64,000 nt of DNA from Ruegeria sp. THAF33 (GTDB lineage: Bacteria; Pseudomonadota; Alphaproteobacteria; Rhodobacterales; Rhodobacteraceae), in NCBI RefSeq assembly GCF_009363615.1, contig NZ_CP045384.1, positions 1,610,501 through 1,674,500 of the forward strand, written 5' to 3'. Made by a program: the position numbers and the translations under genes. The notes below the pieces were generated by a model. It was not told the origin of the DNA, did not search any database, and was given only the letters and a program-made list of their open reading frames with translations. This document shows, in pieces, positions 19,592-29,059 of the stretch; position 1 is the stretch's first letter; each line of letters opens with the position of its first letter.

Positions 19592-21633
19592 GCCTGATTG
19601 GAATGACGGTCCCCGGCAGGTTTCGGGGACCAAAGCCGATGGCCTGTCATGTCCGCGCTCGAGGTCAGCTTTCCATTCGAAACCGACAGGCTGCCGGTTT
19701 CGTACAACCGTTCCGGATCGAATACTCCGCACGAACCTTGCAGGGCAAGCGCAACAGCCGAGATGATGATCTGGTTTTTTTGGCATTCATCAAACGCCCG
19801 CGCCGCCCGTTTTCCGGTGATATGGATGATCTCAAAATCCTTAAGCGGGTATCGTTGCACGATGTCGCTGTCTGGCCATCTGAGCGCCGCCTCGATCTGA
19901 TCAACGCCGTCCCCGTCATTTTCAAGCCAGACACCGGCGACAAACCCGCTGCCTTTGCTTTTGCTGAGGGCCCGCCCCTTGTCGGTCATGACCCCTACCA
20001 ATCCGCCGTTTTCAGCGATCAGGACATCCGGTCTGTGCCCCGAGTTCCAAAGCAGAAATGCCAGGACAACAGGCACTGCTCCGGCCCATCGTGCTTGTCC
20101 CTGCCACAAGGCCATCCACAAGGCGCCGAATGCGACCAGGGGCAGGATGTACCAAGGCGGGCTGACGACAAAACCCTGCGCGCCATCAAGGTGCGACACC
20201 CAGTCCGAAACCGTAAGGATCCAATGCAACGCCCACCCCATGACGGTCAGGGCAATTGCCTCCAGTCCAAACGGGGCCAGAAGCGCCGCAACGACGGCGG
20301 AGGGCACGACAAAAAGACCCATGACAGGAACGGAAAGCAGGTTGGCCAGCAGACCGTAATGGGACATCGTATTGAAATGCGCGGCACCTATGGGGGCTGT
20401 TGCAAGGCCTGCAATTGCCGATGACATCACCACGCCGGCGACGGGCTTCAGCCAGTTTGGGCCAGGCATCGGGCCCATCTCTCGCAACGCTCCGAAGACG
20501 GCGACCAAGGCTGTGGTTGCGGCGAAGGACATTTGAAATCCGGGGCTCAGCAGCGACTCGGGCCGAAGAACCAGCACGATTACGGCGGCAACAGCAACCG
20601 CGCGCAGTGAAATCGCGCGTCGGTCGATCAATACGGCCCCCAGCATGACGCTGACCATGACAAAGGCCCGTTCGGTTGCAACGTTGCCCCCGGACAGCAA
20701 CAAATAAAGGGTTGCGGCACAAAGCGCGAGAACAGCAGCCACCTTCCGAACCGGAAGTCGCAACGCCACGGGGGGGCACAACGACAGCCCCAACCGACAC
20801 GCGACGAATACGAAGCCTGTCAGAAGCCCCATATGAAGCCCGGAAATGGCCAGCAGATGGGCCAGATTGGACGCCCGCAAGGATGATAGCGCCTCCTGCC
20901 CCATCCCGCTGCGATCTCCGGTGGTGACGGCGGCGGCAAATCCACCGATTTCACCGGGCAGAATCTGCCTGACCCGCTGCGAAATGGCCATGCGGATCGC
21001 AGTGACCCGAATGCCGTCGGTCCCCTCGGTCGCTGGCGCGATGGTCATGATCGGGACGCGGGTATAGCCGACCGCGCCCAATCGTTGAAACCAGGCATGT
21101 CGGCGAAAGTCGAAACCTCCGGGCTCGACCGGGCCCTGCGGCGGCGAAAGATGACCCGTGGTCATAATACGCTGCCCCGGTGCGATTGCGCCCGTTGGAA
21201 CATGAACGGAAAGACGGATGCGCTGCGGCCTGCGCTCCTGAGGTACATCCCCAATGCGTACCTGATCAAGCGTCAACCGCAACGCATCCGAGGCAGACCG
21301 ATCCATGGCGACGACCCTCCCCTCGACAGGGCCATAATATCGCCACGACAGTACCGGTTCTGCCACCATATGGGCGCGAACGCCTGCCAGAACGAAACCG
21401 GCAGCGATCAGCGCCCCCCCGATTGTCAACGTTCCCACCCCCGGTGGCAGCCGGCGGCGCAAGACGAAAAGAGCGACTCCAAGACAGACAAGACCGGCAT
21501 AAACTGACCAATCCGGCTCGACGCGGACGCCGAAATAGAGACCAATCCCCGTCGCCAGCAAAACCGGCGTCCAAGTGAAAAGGTAGCCTGTCTGGTGCAG
21601 TAGCGCGGCCTCGACCCGTGCAAGAACACGCAT
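19585..21633 (-). CDS. comEC: ComEC/Rec2 family DNA-uptake channel protein
   Basis: 682-residue polytopic membrane protein. An N-terminal hydrophobic pair (residues about 17-75) precedes an OB-like extracytoplasmic domain, then the Competence domain near residues 230-500 with [20 protein letters not shown], the family signature. The C-terminal 150 residues lack the HxHxDH zinc motif of the metallo-beta-lactamase domain found in longer ComEC proteins, so a nuclease function there is unlikely. It would form the inner-membrane pore for single-stranded DNA during transformation. No other com genes are nearby. It is divergent from gltX. Confidence 0.9.
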   Translation of the reverse strand: MRVLARVEAALLHQTGYLFTWTPVLLATGIGLYFGVRVEPDWSVYAGLVCLGVALFVLRRRLPPGVGTLTIGGALIAAGFVLAGVRAHMVAEPVLSWRYYGPVEGRVVAMDRSASDALRLTLDQVRIGDVPQERRPQRIRLSVHVPTGAIAPGQRIMTTGHLSPPQGPVEPGGFDFRRHAWFQRLGAVGYTRVPIMTIAPATEGTDGIRVTAIRMAISQRVRQILPGEIGGFAAAVTTGDRSGMGQEALSSLRASNLAHLLAISGLHMGLLTGFVFVACRLGLSLCPPVALRLPVRKVAAVLALCAATLYLLLSGGNVATERAFVMVSVMLGAVLIDRRAISLRAVAVAAVIVLVLRPESLLSPGFQMSFAATTALVAVFGALREMGPMPGPNWLKPVAGVVMSSAIAGLATAPIGAAHFNTMSHYGLLANLLSVPVMGLFVVPSAVVAALLAPFGLEAIALTVMGWALHWILTVSDWVSHLDGAQGFVVSPPWYILPLVAFGALWMALWQGQARWAGAVPVVLAFLLWNSGHRPDVLIAENGGLVGVMTDKGRALSKSKGSGFVAGVWLENDGDGVDQIEAALRWPDSDIVQRYPLKDFEIIHITGKRAARAFDECQKNQIIISAVALALQGSCGVFDPERLYETGSLSVSNGKLTSSADMTGHRLWSPKPAGDRHSNQAQ

Positions 21634-21711
21634 GGTTGCCCCCGTCCTTCGGGCTCGTTAGACAGGCTTCAAACTATGCCAGATACGGTTACCAAAAGGT
21701 TAATCCTCACC

Positions 21712-23112
21712 ATGACTGAACAGGTCGTCACTCGTTTTGCCCCCTCGCCCACCGGTTTCCTGCATATCGGCGGCGCGCGCACTGCTTTGTTCAATTGGCT
21801 GTATGCGCGTGGTCGGGGTGGCAAATTCCTGCTGCGGATCGAAGACACCGATCGCGAACGTTCGACACCCGAGGCGACCGCCGCGATCCTTCAGGGCATG
21901 GCCTGGCTTGGCCTTGATCACGACGGTGACGTGATAAGCCAGTTCGAAGGGGCCGCCCGTCACGCCGAGGTCGCGCATCAGTTGCTGGCCGAGGGCAAAG
22001 CCTACAAGTGTTTTTCGACCCAGGAAGAAATCGCCGCTTTCCGGGACCAGGCGCGCAGCGAAGGGAAATCAACCCTGTTCTGCAGCCCATGGCGTGACGC
22101 CGATCCTGCGACACATCCGGATGCACCTTTTGCCATACGCATCAAGGCGCCTCAGGACGGGGTGACCGTGATCCACGATCAGGTTCAGGGCGATGTGAGC
22201 ATCCGCAATGACCAGTTGGACGACATGATTCTTCTGCGCTCGGACGGAACACCCGTCTACATGCTGGCAGTCGTTGTCGACGATCACGACATGGGTGTCA
22301 CCCATGTCATCCGCGGCGACGATCACCTCAACAACGCCGCGCGGCAAATGATGATCTACGAAGCCATGGGCTGGGACGTTCCGGTCTGGGCGCATATCCC
22401 GCTGATTCACGGGCCGGACGGCAAGAAGCTGTCCAAGCGCCATGGTGCTCTTGGAGCGCAGGAGTATCAGGCCATGGGCTATCCCGCAGCCGGGATGCGC
22501 AATTACCTGGCCCGGCTGGGCTGGAGTCATGGCGACGATGAGTTTTTCACGGATGCGCAGGCAAAGGACTGGTTCGATCTGGACGGGATCGGCAAAAGCC
22601 CTGCACGGTTTGATCTGAAAAAGCTTGAAAACCTGTGTGGACAGCATATCGCAATCTCGGATGATGCTGCACTGCGGCAAGAGATCGAAGCATATCTGGC
22701 CGTAGCAGACCTTCCGCCCCTTACCGAAACACAATCCAGTGATCTGGAACGTGCGATGTATTGCCTCAAGGACCGGGCGCGCACCTTCCCGGAACTGCTT
22801 GAAAAGGCTCATTTTGCACTGACAAACCGCCCGATCGTTCCGGATGAAAAGGCGGCAAAGGCACTGGCAACAGTATCCGATGGTATACTGACGGAATTGA
22901 CGCCGCATCTGCAAAATGTTAGCTGGTCGCGGAACGAACTGGAGGAGGCCCTGAATTCCTTTGCCGAGTCAAAGGAGCTCAAATTCGGCAAGCTGGCCGG
23001 TCCGCTGAGGGCCGCCCTGGCGGGTCGGGCCGTTACGCCTTCGGTTTTTGACATGATGCTTGTGCTGGGACGGGAAGAAACCCTGGCGCGGCTTTCTGAA
23101 GCAGCGAAATAA
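21712..23112 (+). CDS. gltX: Glutamate--tRNA ligase
   Basis: Class I aminoacyl-tRNA synthetase charging tRNA-Glu. 466 residues. The N-terminus [17 protein letters not shown] holds the HIGH-type motif and KKLSKRHG is the KMSKS-type motif; an anticodon-binding domain follows in the last third. The start at 21712 gives the usual [15 protein letters not shown] beginning; an in-frame ATG at 21676 would add 12 residues. Alphaproteobacteria usually have two GltX proteins and charge tRNA-Gln indirectly; whether this copy also charges tRNA-Gln cannot be told. Confidence 0.95.
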   Translation: MTEQVVTRFAPSPTGFLHIGGARTALFNWLYARGRGGKFLLRIEDTDRERSTPEATAAILQGMAWLGLDHDGDVISQFEGAARHAEVAHQLLAEGKAYKCFSTQEEIAAFRDQARSEGKSTLFCSPWRDADPATHPDAPFAIRIKAPQDGVTVIHDQVQGDVSIRNDQLDDMILLRSDGTPVYMLAVVVDDHDMGVTHVIRGDDHLNNAARQMMIYEAMGWDVPVWAHIPLIHGPDGKKLSKRHGALGAQEYQAMGYPAAGMRNYLARLGWSHGDDEFFTDAQAKDWFDLDGIGKSPARFDLKKLENLCGQHIAISDDAALRQEIEAYLAVADLPPLTETQSSDLERAMYCLKDRARTFPELLEKAHFALTNRPIVPDEKAAKALATVSDGILTELTPHLQNVSWSRNELEEALNSFAESKELKFGKLAGPLRAALAGRAVTPSVFDMMLVLGREETLARLSEAAK

Positions 23113-23150
23113 CCCAAGCTTCATAAAGGGGTAACGCTGCTCCGCTAACA

Positions 23151-23176
23151 CCCGGACTGCGCGTCCACGCGCAGTC
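23151..23176 (+). promoter_or_regulatory. Hairpin in the gltX-gltA spacer
   Basis: GACTGCGCG at 23155-23163 pairs perfectly with CGCGCAGTC at 23168-23176 across a four-base loop (TCCA). There is no T-run after it, so it is either a weak gltX terminator or a stem in the gltA 5' leader about 60 bases before the start codon. Confidence 0.5.
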
Positions 23177-23233
23177 ATTGCCCGTATCACCGGAGGTATC
23201 TCTGGCGTGCGCATGAATGAAGAAGGGACAACC

Positions 23234-24529
23234 ATGACTGATAGCAACAAAACAGCCACTCTGACCGTTCACGGCAAAGAGTATGAGTTGCCTGTTCATT
23301 CTCCGACCGCTGGTCCGGATGTCATTGATATCCGAAAGCTTTATGGTCAGGCCGGCGTCTTCACCTACGATCCCGGGTTCACTTCGACCGCAAGCTGCGA
23401 CAGCACCATCACCTATATCGACGGCGAAAAAGGCGAACTGCTGCACCGCGGCTATCCGATCGACCAACTGGCCGAGAAATCGCATTTCCTCGAGGTTTGC
23501 TATCTTCTGCTGTACGGAGAACTGCCGGCGGCAAAGGATCTTGAGAAATTCGAGACCACGATCACACGCCACACCATGCTGCACGAGCAGATGCAGTATT
23601 TCTATCGCGGTTTCCGCCGCGACGCGCACCCGATGGCCATCATGGTCGGCGTTGTCGGCGCGATGTCGGCCTTCTATCACGATTCAACGGATATCTCGGA
23701 CCCGCAGCAGCGTGAAATCGCATCGCATCGTCTGATCGCCAAGATGCCGACTATTGCTGCATGGGCCTACAAGTACCACACCGGTCAGCCTTTCGTGTAT
23801 CCGCGCAACGATCTGGACTATGCCTCGAACTTCCTGCGCATGTGTTTCAGCGTTCCTGCCGAGGAATACGAGGTCAACCCGATCCTCAGCCGCGCCATGG
23901 ACCGCATCTTTACGCTGCATGCGGATCACGAACAGAATGCCTCGACATCGACCGTGCGTCTGGCGTCGTCCTCGGGGGCAAACCCGTTTGCCTGTATCGC
24001 CGCCGGCATCGCTTGCCTTTGGGGTCCGGCACATGGTGGCGCAAATCAGGCCTGCCTGGAGATGCTGGAAGAGATCGGCACCGTTGATCGCATCCCCGAG
24101 TTTATTGCCCGCGCCAAAGACAAGAACGATCCGTTCCGCCTGATGGGCTTTGGTCACCGCGTTTACAAGAATTTCGACCCGCGCGCCAAAGTGATGAAGC
24201 AATCGGCTGACGAAGTTCTTGATCTGCTGGGCGTTGAAGACAACCCGAAATTGCAGGTTGCCAAGGAACTGGAACGCGAAGCGCTGGAAGACCCGTACTT
24301 CGCCGATAAAAAGCTATTCCCGAATGTCGACTTCTACTCGGGCATCATCCTCGAAGCGATGGGTTTCCCGACCTCGATGTTCACGCCGATCTTCGCCCTG
24401 TCACGCACTGTTGGCTGGGTCAGCCAGTGGAAAGAGATGATCGCCGATCCGCAAAACAAAATCGGCCGCCCGCGTCAGCTGTACCTAGGCGAAACGCTGC
24501 GCGATTACGTGGATATCGAAAATCGCTGA
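23234..24529 (+). CDS. gltA: Citrate synthase
   Basis: Condenses acetyl-CoA and oxaloacetate to citrate, entering the TCA cycle. 431 residues, the hexameric type II length. Active-site His residues are in [15 protein letters not shown] and [14 protein letters not shown], and the catalytic Asp in [14 protein letters not shown]. The start at 23234 follows GAAGGGAC; in-frame ATGs upstream (23213) would add nine residues. Monocistronic, ending in a strong terminator at 24560-24585. Confidence 0.97.
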   Translation: MTDSNKTATLTVHGKEYELPVHSPTAGPDVIDIRKLYGQAGVFTYDPGFTSTASCDSTITYIDGEKGELLHRGYPIDQLAEKSHFLEVCYLLLYGELPAAKDLEKFETTITRHTMLHEQMQYFYRGFRRDAHPMAIMVGVVGAMSAFYHDSTDISDPQQREIASHRLIAKMPTIAAWAYKYHTGQPFVYPRNDLDYASNFLRMCFSVPAEEYEVNPILSRAMDRIFTLHADHEQNASTSTVRLASSSGANPFACIAAGIACLWGPAHGGANQACLEMLEEIGTVDRIPEFIARAKDKNDPFRLMGFGHRVYKNFDPRAKVMKQSADEVLDLLGVEDNPKLQVAKELEREALEDPYFADKKLFPNVDFYSGIILEAMGFPTSMFTPIFALSRTVGWVSQWKEMIADPQNKIGRPRQLYLGETLRDYVDIENR

Positions 24530-24559
24530 TACGCGCCTCACGTCAATCTGTTTCGAAGG

Positions 24560-24585
24560 CCCCGGTACTGCCGGGGTCTTTTTGT
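24560..24585 (+). terminator. gltA intrinsic terminator
   Basis: CCCCGG at 24560-24565 pairs with CCGGGG at 24571-24576 around a five-base loop, followed by TCTTTTTG. It lies 30 bases after the gltA stop. Confidence 0.9.
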
Positions 24586-24664
24586 TTGGGCTGAAGCAAT
24601 GAGAGCGCGAAGACCCGGTGTTTTCCCGCGCAAGACAGCACCGGACAAGCCGGGGCGCAAGACC

Positions 24665-25732
24665 TCAGAACAGGCTCAGCTGATCCCCGGCCTGCGGCGG
24701 CACCGCAAACAAGTCGCAACGCAACGGGGCCGATTTAATGGACAGCCCCAGACGTTTGCAGGTCTTCAAGAACCTTTGAGCAATGATCCCGGCATACTCA
24801 CCCTCGCCCCGCATTCTGTGCCCCCAACGCGGATCGTAATCTCGCCCCCCATGCATTTCCCGCAGTTTGGACATGACCTTTTCCGCTCGCGACGGCTCAT
24901 GATCGGCAAGCCAGCCCTGCCAGAGCTGCGATACCTCGCGCGGCAGGCGCAACATGATCCAGCTTGCGGCATCCGCACCAGCCTCTTTCCCGGCCTCCAG
25001 AAGGCTTTCCAGTTCATGATCCGTCAGCCCCGGCACGATGGGCGACGTCATGACACGCACCGGAACGCCCGCTTCCATCAGCGTTCGGATCACGCGCAAC
25101 CGCCGAAGGGGCGACGGCGCCCGTGGTTCCATCCGGCGGGACAATTCCGCATCCAACGTTGTCAGCGAAATACCAACCCGCACCAGCCCCCGGCCTGCCA
25201 TGTCGGCAAGCAACTCCAGATCCCGCTCTATCAGGGTACCCTTGGTGACGATTGCGACCGGGTGGTTGAACTCACTCAAAACCTCAAGACATGACTTTGT
25301 AATCATGTGCTTTTTCTCAATCGGCTGATACGGGTCCGTATTCGTACCAATTGCAATTGGCGCGACTTTGTAGGATCTGGCGGACAATTCCTTGCGCAGA
25401 ACACGCCCCATGTTGGGTCGAACGATCAGGCGGGTTTCGAAATCCAATCCTGCCGATAGCCCAAGATACGCATGGCTGGGCCGCGCAAAACAGTAAACGC
25501 AGCCATGTTCACATCCCCGGTACGGGTTGATCGACCGATCGAAGGGCAAGTCAGGAGATCGGTTGTAAGTAATAGCGCTGCGCGCAACCTCTTCGCGTGT
25601 CTCGGTCCGCAGCGGCGGCAATTCTTCCTCAATGTCCCACCCGTCTTCTGTGGCCGTGGTGGCAAAGCGTTCAAACCGACCAGCTTCGTTCGTCGTTGTT
25701 CCTCTTGCCTTGATCGTCCGCGCGATATTCAT
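24665..25732 (-). CDS. PA0069-family radical SAM protein
   Basis: 355 residues. The radical SAM cluster motif C-x3-C-x2-C is in RGCEHGCVYCFARPSH near residues 75-90, where CYCF-type spacing follows the canonical pattern. The fold has the spore photoproduct lyase-like arrangement (NTDPYQPIEK, VAIVTKGTLIERDLELL) of the PA0069 group. Its reaction is not known; a DNA-repair-like role has been suggested for relatives but is unproven. The start at 25732 gives MNIARTIKARG; an earlier in-frame start is possible and the ribosome binding site is weak. It is divergent from the corrinoid protein gene. Confidence 0.85.
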   Translation of the reverse strand: MNIARTIKARGTTTNEAGRFERFATTATEDGWDIEEELPPLRTETREEVARSAITYNRSPDLPFDRSINPYRGCEHGCVYCFARPSHAYLGLSAGLDFETRLIVRPNMGRVLRKELSARSYKVAPIAIGTNTDPYQPIEKKHMITKSCLEVLSEFNHPVAIVTKGTLIERDLELLADMAGRGLVRVGISLTTLDAELSRRMEPRAPSPLRRLRVIRTLMEAGVPVRVMTSPIVPGLTDHELESLLEAGKEAGADAASWIMLRLPREVSQLWQGWLADHEPSRAEKVMSKLREMHGGRDYDPRWGHRMRGEGEYAGIIAQRFLKTCKRLGLSIKSAPLRCDLFAVPPQAGDQLSLF

Positions 25733-25828
25733 GTAAGCTTGTTCTTCTTTTGTTCTCGCGCAAACATAGGCCTGTCGCCGATTTGGCGCAACCCCCGCCA
25801 AATCACCGTTGGATTGAAGTTAGTTGAA

Positions 25829-25860
25829 GAGTCTGCAGGATAATCTTGCAGACTTTTCTA
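25829..25860 (+). terminator. Inverted repeat with T-run in the corrinoid gene leader
   Basis: AGTCTGCA at 25830-25837 pairs with TGCAGACT at 25847-25854 around nine bases, followed by TTTTCT. No plus-strand gene ends nearby (the previous one, gltA, has its own terminator), so this is either an attenuator in a long leader of the gene at 26003 or a palindromic operator in the divergent promoter region. Confidence 0.5.
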
Positions 25861-25888
25861 TCGAGCCCCCCCATTTTTTGGCTTATAG

Positions 25889-25952
25889 GTCGGTCCCGAA
25901 ACGACCGACGTCGCAATCGTCACAGTCACGATGCGACGTTTTGGCCAAAACG
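25889..25952 (+). promoter_or_regulatory. Structured 5' leader of the corrinoid protein gene
   Basis: Three perfect or near-perfect stems are packed end to end: 25889-25895 with 25903-25909; 25909-25920 with 25928-25938 (one bulged A); and 25937-25944 with 25945-25952, a full palindrome. They end about 50 bases before the start at 26003. Neighbouring stems share bases at 25909 and 25937-25938, so they could compete. I did not recognise a known cobalamin, SAM or SAH riboswitch. Confidence 0.5.
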
Positions 25953-26002
25953 GAAAAAATGCCACCACGGGTCGATGGCCCGCCCAGCACAGGGAATACC
26001 CC

Positions 26003-26701
26003 ATGTCCGACGAAGAAGACATCGTCCTGTCCGAACTGAATGACGACGAACTGGTCGAGCAGATGTTCGACGATCTCTACGATGGCCTGAAGGAAGAGAT
26101 CGAGGAAGGTACCAACATCCTGCTGGAACGCGGATGGACACCTTATGACATCCTGACCAAGGCTCTGGTTGGCGGTATGACCATCGTGGGCCATGACTTT
26201 CGCGACGGCATCCTGTTCGTCCCCGAAGTTCTGCTGGCCGCAAACGCGATGAAGGGCGGCATGTCCATTCTCAAGCCGCTGCTGGCCGAAACCGGTGCAC
26301 CGCGCGTCGGCAAGATGGTCATCGGCACCGTGAAGGGCGACATCCACGACATCGGCAAAAACCTTGTTTCGATGATGATGGAAGGCGCTGGCTTCGAAGT
26401 TGTCGATCTGGGCATCAACAACCCAGTCGAAAACTACCTGGAAGCGCTGGAAAACGAACAACCCGACATTCTGGGCATGTCGGCCCTGCTGACCACTACG
26501 ATGCCTTACATGAAAGTGGTCATCGACACGATGGTCGAACAGGGCGTCCGCGACGATTACATCGTTCTGGTCGGCGGCGCGCCCCTGAATGAAGAGTTCG
26601 GCAAAGCCATCGGCGCGGATGCCTATTGCCGTGACGCAGCTGTTGCAGTGGAAACCGCCAAGGAATTCGTGGGCCGCAAGCACAATCAACTGGCTGGCTA
26701 A
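26003..26701 (+). CDS. Corrinoid (B12)-binding methyl-transfer protein
   Basis: 232 residues in two parts: a helical cap (residues about 10-95) and a B12-binding Rossmann domain with GTVKGDIHDIGKNLV near residues 108-122, the D-x-H-x2-G motif whose His ligates cobalt, then SALLTTTMPYMK and VGGAPLNEEFG. This is the stand-alone form of the cobalamin module of methionine synthase and of methylamine/methanol corrinoid proteins. In Rhodobacterales such proteins are thought to act as the B12 part of a split methionine synthase; which methyltransferase partners it cannot be told here. No methyltransferase gene is adjacent. Its leader is unusually structured, and it ends in a good terminator. Confidence 0.9.
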   Translation: MSDEEDIVLSELNDDELVEQMFDDLYDGLKEEIEEGTNILLERGWTPYDILTKALVGGMTIVGHDFRDGILFVPEVLLAANAMKGGMSILKPLLAETGAPRVGKMVIGTVKGDIHDIGKNLVSMMMEGAGFEVVDLGINNPVENYLEALENEQPDILGMSALLTTTMPYMKVVIDTMVEQGVRDDYIVLVGGAPLNEEFGKAIGADAYCRDAAVAVETAKEFVGRKHNQLAG

Positions 26702-26722
26702 GACCCGAACAATACTGATTGA

Positions 26723-26750
26723 AAGGCCGTCCGATCCGGGCGGCCTTTTC
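26723..26750 (+). terminator. Terminator of the corrinoid protein gene
   Basis: GGCCGTCC at 26725-26732 pairs with GGGCGGCC at 26738-26745 (one G-T pair), followed by TTTTC. Confidence 0.88.
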
Positions 26751-26847
26751 GATTCTGAAGCGCCTTGTCACCGGAGGATCCGGATTATCCAATTTTAAAC
26801 CAAAGCAGGTCTAAAAGAACGAGGCATTCACATCCCCGGGGGGTCTC

Positions 26848-27885
26848 GTGCCGACTACGTTCACAGCCATCTCGCTCGGCAAACTTGCCGATATCGACAG
26901 TTTCGAAGGCAACAACACAGCTGAAAACGCTTCGGCGCTTGTAGGGAAAACCTTTGGCGGGTCCGACGATCCGCTGGCTCACAACAGCGTCACCTGGAGC
27001 GCGGTCGGCAATCCGAGTTCGTACTACAACATGAACAACATGTCGGCCAATGATCGGTTTTCGATCGATGGCGGGCCGCCTCAGACATTCGATGGCACTT
27101 CGGTCTACAACGCCACGATCACCTATTTTGACGGATCAACTGCCAGGATTTCCGCAGTTGTGGCGCAGGATGTGGATGGCAACACCTATCTGATGCCGGA
27201 ATTCTCGGACAATTCGGACCAATCCGCCTTGGAGGCTGGCCCTGTCCGCTCGATCACGCTCAACAGCCTTGCCGGAAACCGGTATTCAGGCCTGACATCC
27301 CGCCGTGAAGATTGGGATCTGGTACCCTGCTTTACCCCCGGAACGATGATCCGCACCGAACAAGGCGCGCGCCCGATTGAAACCCTGTCCGTCGACGACC
27401 GGATCGAAACCCATGATCATGGGCTGCAACCCCTGCGTTGGATGGGGCGGCGAACCGTCAAGGCAACGGGTCCGCATGCGCCTGTTCTTTTCAAAGCGGG
27501 CGCCATCGGAAACTCGCGCGACCTTCTGGTGTCACAACAACACCGCATGCTGATTGGGGATTGGCGTCTCGAGCTGAACACCGGACATTGCGAAGCCCTG
27601 ACGCCTGCCAAACATCTCGTGAACGGGTCCGACATCATACTGCGGCCCGGAGGGGTGGTGACCTACATCCACTTGCTGTTCGACCGGCATGAGCTGCTCT
27701 GGGCCGAAGGTTGCCTGAGCGAGAGCTTTCATCCCGGCGCGCATATCTGGGACAGTCTCGGGTCTGCCGCACGGCAAGAAATCCTGTCGCTGTTTCCGGA
27801 ACTGTCGGTGAACGGTGTTGCCGCGTACGGCCCGCTGGCCCGGCCCCTGCTGACTGCGTTTGAAGCGCATGCGTCGGCGGCCTGA
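26848..27885 (+). CDS. Hint-domain protein
   Basis: 345 residues starting with GTG. Residues 1-155 form a beta-rich, Asn/Ser/Asp-rich region without recognisable enzymes. A Hint (Hedgehog/intein) fold starts at Cys161 in PCFTPGTMIRTEQGARPIE and continues with SQQHRMLIGDWR and TYIHLLFDRHELLWAEG. This matches the Hint proteins that are frequent in Rhodobacteraceae; some are thought to self-cleave, using the leading Cys, but there is no C-extein here with the usual HN-Cys junction. No signal peptide is seen, though such proteins are often secreted by type I systems. It lies between the corrinoid and DUF1638 genes. Confidence 0.88.
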   Translation: MPTTFTAISLGKLADIDSFEGNNTAENASALVGKTFGGSDDPLAHNSVTWSAVGNPSSYYNMNNMSANDRFSIDGGPPQTFDGTSVYNATITYFDGSTARISAVVAQDVDGNTYLMPEFSDNSDQSALEAGPVRSITLNSLAGNRYSGLTSRREDWDLVPCFTPGTMIRTEQGARPIETLSVDDRIETHDHGLQPLRWMGRRTVKATGPHAPVLFKAGAIGNSRDLLVSQQHRMLIGDWRLELNTGHCEALTPAKHLVNGSDIILRPGGVVTYIHLLFDRHELLWAEGCLSESFHPGAHIWDSLGSAARQEILSLFPELSVNGVAAYGPLARPLLTAFEAHASAA

Positions 27886-27900
27886 CATGAGATGTCGGAT

Positions 27901-27954
27901 CGGGGCTTGCCCAACGGCCTCAATCATCCTCCTATGGCAAAAGCCCCGGAGGAT
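27901..27954 (+). promoter_or_regulatory. Leader of the DUF1638 gene with masked ribosome binding site
   Basis: CGGGGCTT at 27901-27908 can pair with AAGCCCCG at 27941-27948, and ATCCTCC at 27926-27932 with GGAGGAT at 27948-27954. The second 3' arm is the Shine-Dalgarno sequence of the gene at 27963. The two pairings interleave (pseudoknot order), sharing at most one base. This resembles translational control by a small folded RNA element, but no known riboswitch class was recognised. Confidence 0.5.
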
Positions 27955-27962
27955 GCCAAGCG

Positions 27963-28622
27963 ATGTCAAACGAATCCCTGCCAGATGATGCAAGCCTGAC
28001 CTCGAAGGGCTATGAAGATACAGGCAAGGGAAGCATCCTGTTGATTGCCTGCGGCGCTCTTGCACGCGAAATACTGGATATCAAAACACGGAATGGCTGG
28101 GATCACATGGCTCTGACCTGCCTGCCTGCGATCCTGCACGTTCACCCGGAACGGATCACCCAGGCCGTGGAAGACGCCGTGGCCAAGCATCAAGGCGATT
28201 TTGACAAGATCTACATCGTTTACGCCGATTGCGGCACCGGGGGTCTGCTTCAGGCCGCCTGCGAAAAACTTGGGGTCGAAATGGTGAAGGGGCCCCATTG
28301 CTATTCCTTCTTCGAAGGAAATCAGGCCTTTCAGGACCGCGGAGAAGACGAAACAACCGCGTTCTATCTGACAGATTTCCTGGCCCGGCAATTCGACGCC
28401 TTTGTCTGGAAACCACTGGGCCTGGACCGCCACCCGGAACTGCGTGACATGTATTTCGGCAATTACACCAAACTTGTCTATCAGGCCCAGATCGACAGCC
28501 CAGAGCTGACGGAACGCGCGCGCGAATGCGCAGACCGGATGGGGCTTGAATTCGAACGCCGGTTCACCGGTTACGGCGATCTGGAAAACACGCTGTCGGA
28601 CTGGGCAAACCGCCCAAGATGA
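27963..28622 (+). CDS. DUF1638 domain protein
   Basis: 219 residues, soluble. SILLIACGALAREIL opens the domain near residue 24, followed by LPAILHVHPERI and the family-typical YADCGTGGLLQAACEKLGV near residues 96-114. DUF1638 proteins are found near corrinoid and methylamine genes in several lineages; their function is not established. Here a corrinoid protein gene lies one gene upstream. The ribosome binding site GGAGG is 9-10 bases before ATG 27963 and is part of an inverted repeat. Its end is 2 bases from the end of the SufE-like gene on the opposite strand. Confidence 0.88.
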   Translation: MSNESLPDDASLTSKGYEDTGKGSILLIACGALAREILDIKTRNGWDHMALTCLPAILHVHPERITQAVEDAVAKHQGDFDKIYIVYADCGTGGLLQAACEKLGVEMVKGPHCYSFFEGNQAFQDRGEDETTAFYLTDFLARQFDAFVWKPLGLDRHPELRDMYFGNYTKLVYQAQIDSPELTERARECADRMGLEFERRFTGYGDLENTLSDWANRPR

Positions 28623-28624
28623 GG

Positions 28625-29035
28625 TCAGACGTTTTCCTGTGCGACCTGCCGGATGCGTTCGATCATCGACCGCAGGCCGTTTGAGCGCTGAGCGGACAGG
28701 TGGTCGTTCAGGCCAAGGCGTGCCAGTTCCGCCCCCGCATCGACTTTGGGAACTTCGGCCACGGGCAAACCGTTGTACAAAGACCGAAGAACAGCGATCA
28801 GGCCACGTACGATCAGTGCATCGCTGTCACCATCGAACTTGAAGACGCCGGATTCAATCATCGGGTGCAGCCAGACCTGGCTGGCGCATCCATGGACTTT
28901 TGTCGCCGGAACCTTGAATGCGTCGTCCAGCGGCTCCATCGCCTTGCCCTGCTCGATGACATGGCGGTACCGGTCTTCCCAATCCTCGAGAAACTCGAAA
29001 TCCTCGACAATCTCTTCAAAGGCGGGCGTGGCCAT
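28625..29035 (-). CDS. SufE-like Fe-S cluster assembly protein
   Basis: 136 residues of the SufE/CsdE fold, which accepts sulfur from a cysteine desulfurase and passes it on for iron-sulfur cluster building. The acceptor cysteine is in VHGCASQVWLHP near residues 50-61; FLEDWEDRYRHVIEQGK is the typical helical start. The start at 29035 gives MATPAFEEIVED; eight residues further upstream would be outside the family. A perfect 12-base palindrome (29060-29071) lies about 25 bases upstream. The suf operon itself is not in this window. Confidence 0.92.
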   Translation of the reverse strand: MATPAFEEIVEDFEFLEDWEDRYRHVIEQGKAMEPLDDAFKVPATKVHGCASQVWLHPMIESGVFKFDGDSDALIVRGLIAVLRSLYNGLPVAEVPKVDAGAELARLGLNDHLSAQRSNGLRSMIERIRQVAQENV

Positions 29036-29059
29036 GATGCGGTGATCCTTTGGTTGCAT

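Noticed and set aside
18311..19786. A 491-codon open frame antisense to moeA and lexA
   Set aside because: Spans the lexA promoter and both coding regions; composition is that of an antisense frame.
25889..25952. SAM-II or SAH riboswitch before the corrinoid gene
   Set aside because: Stems are present but the conserved loop sequences of these classes are not.
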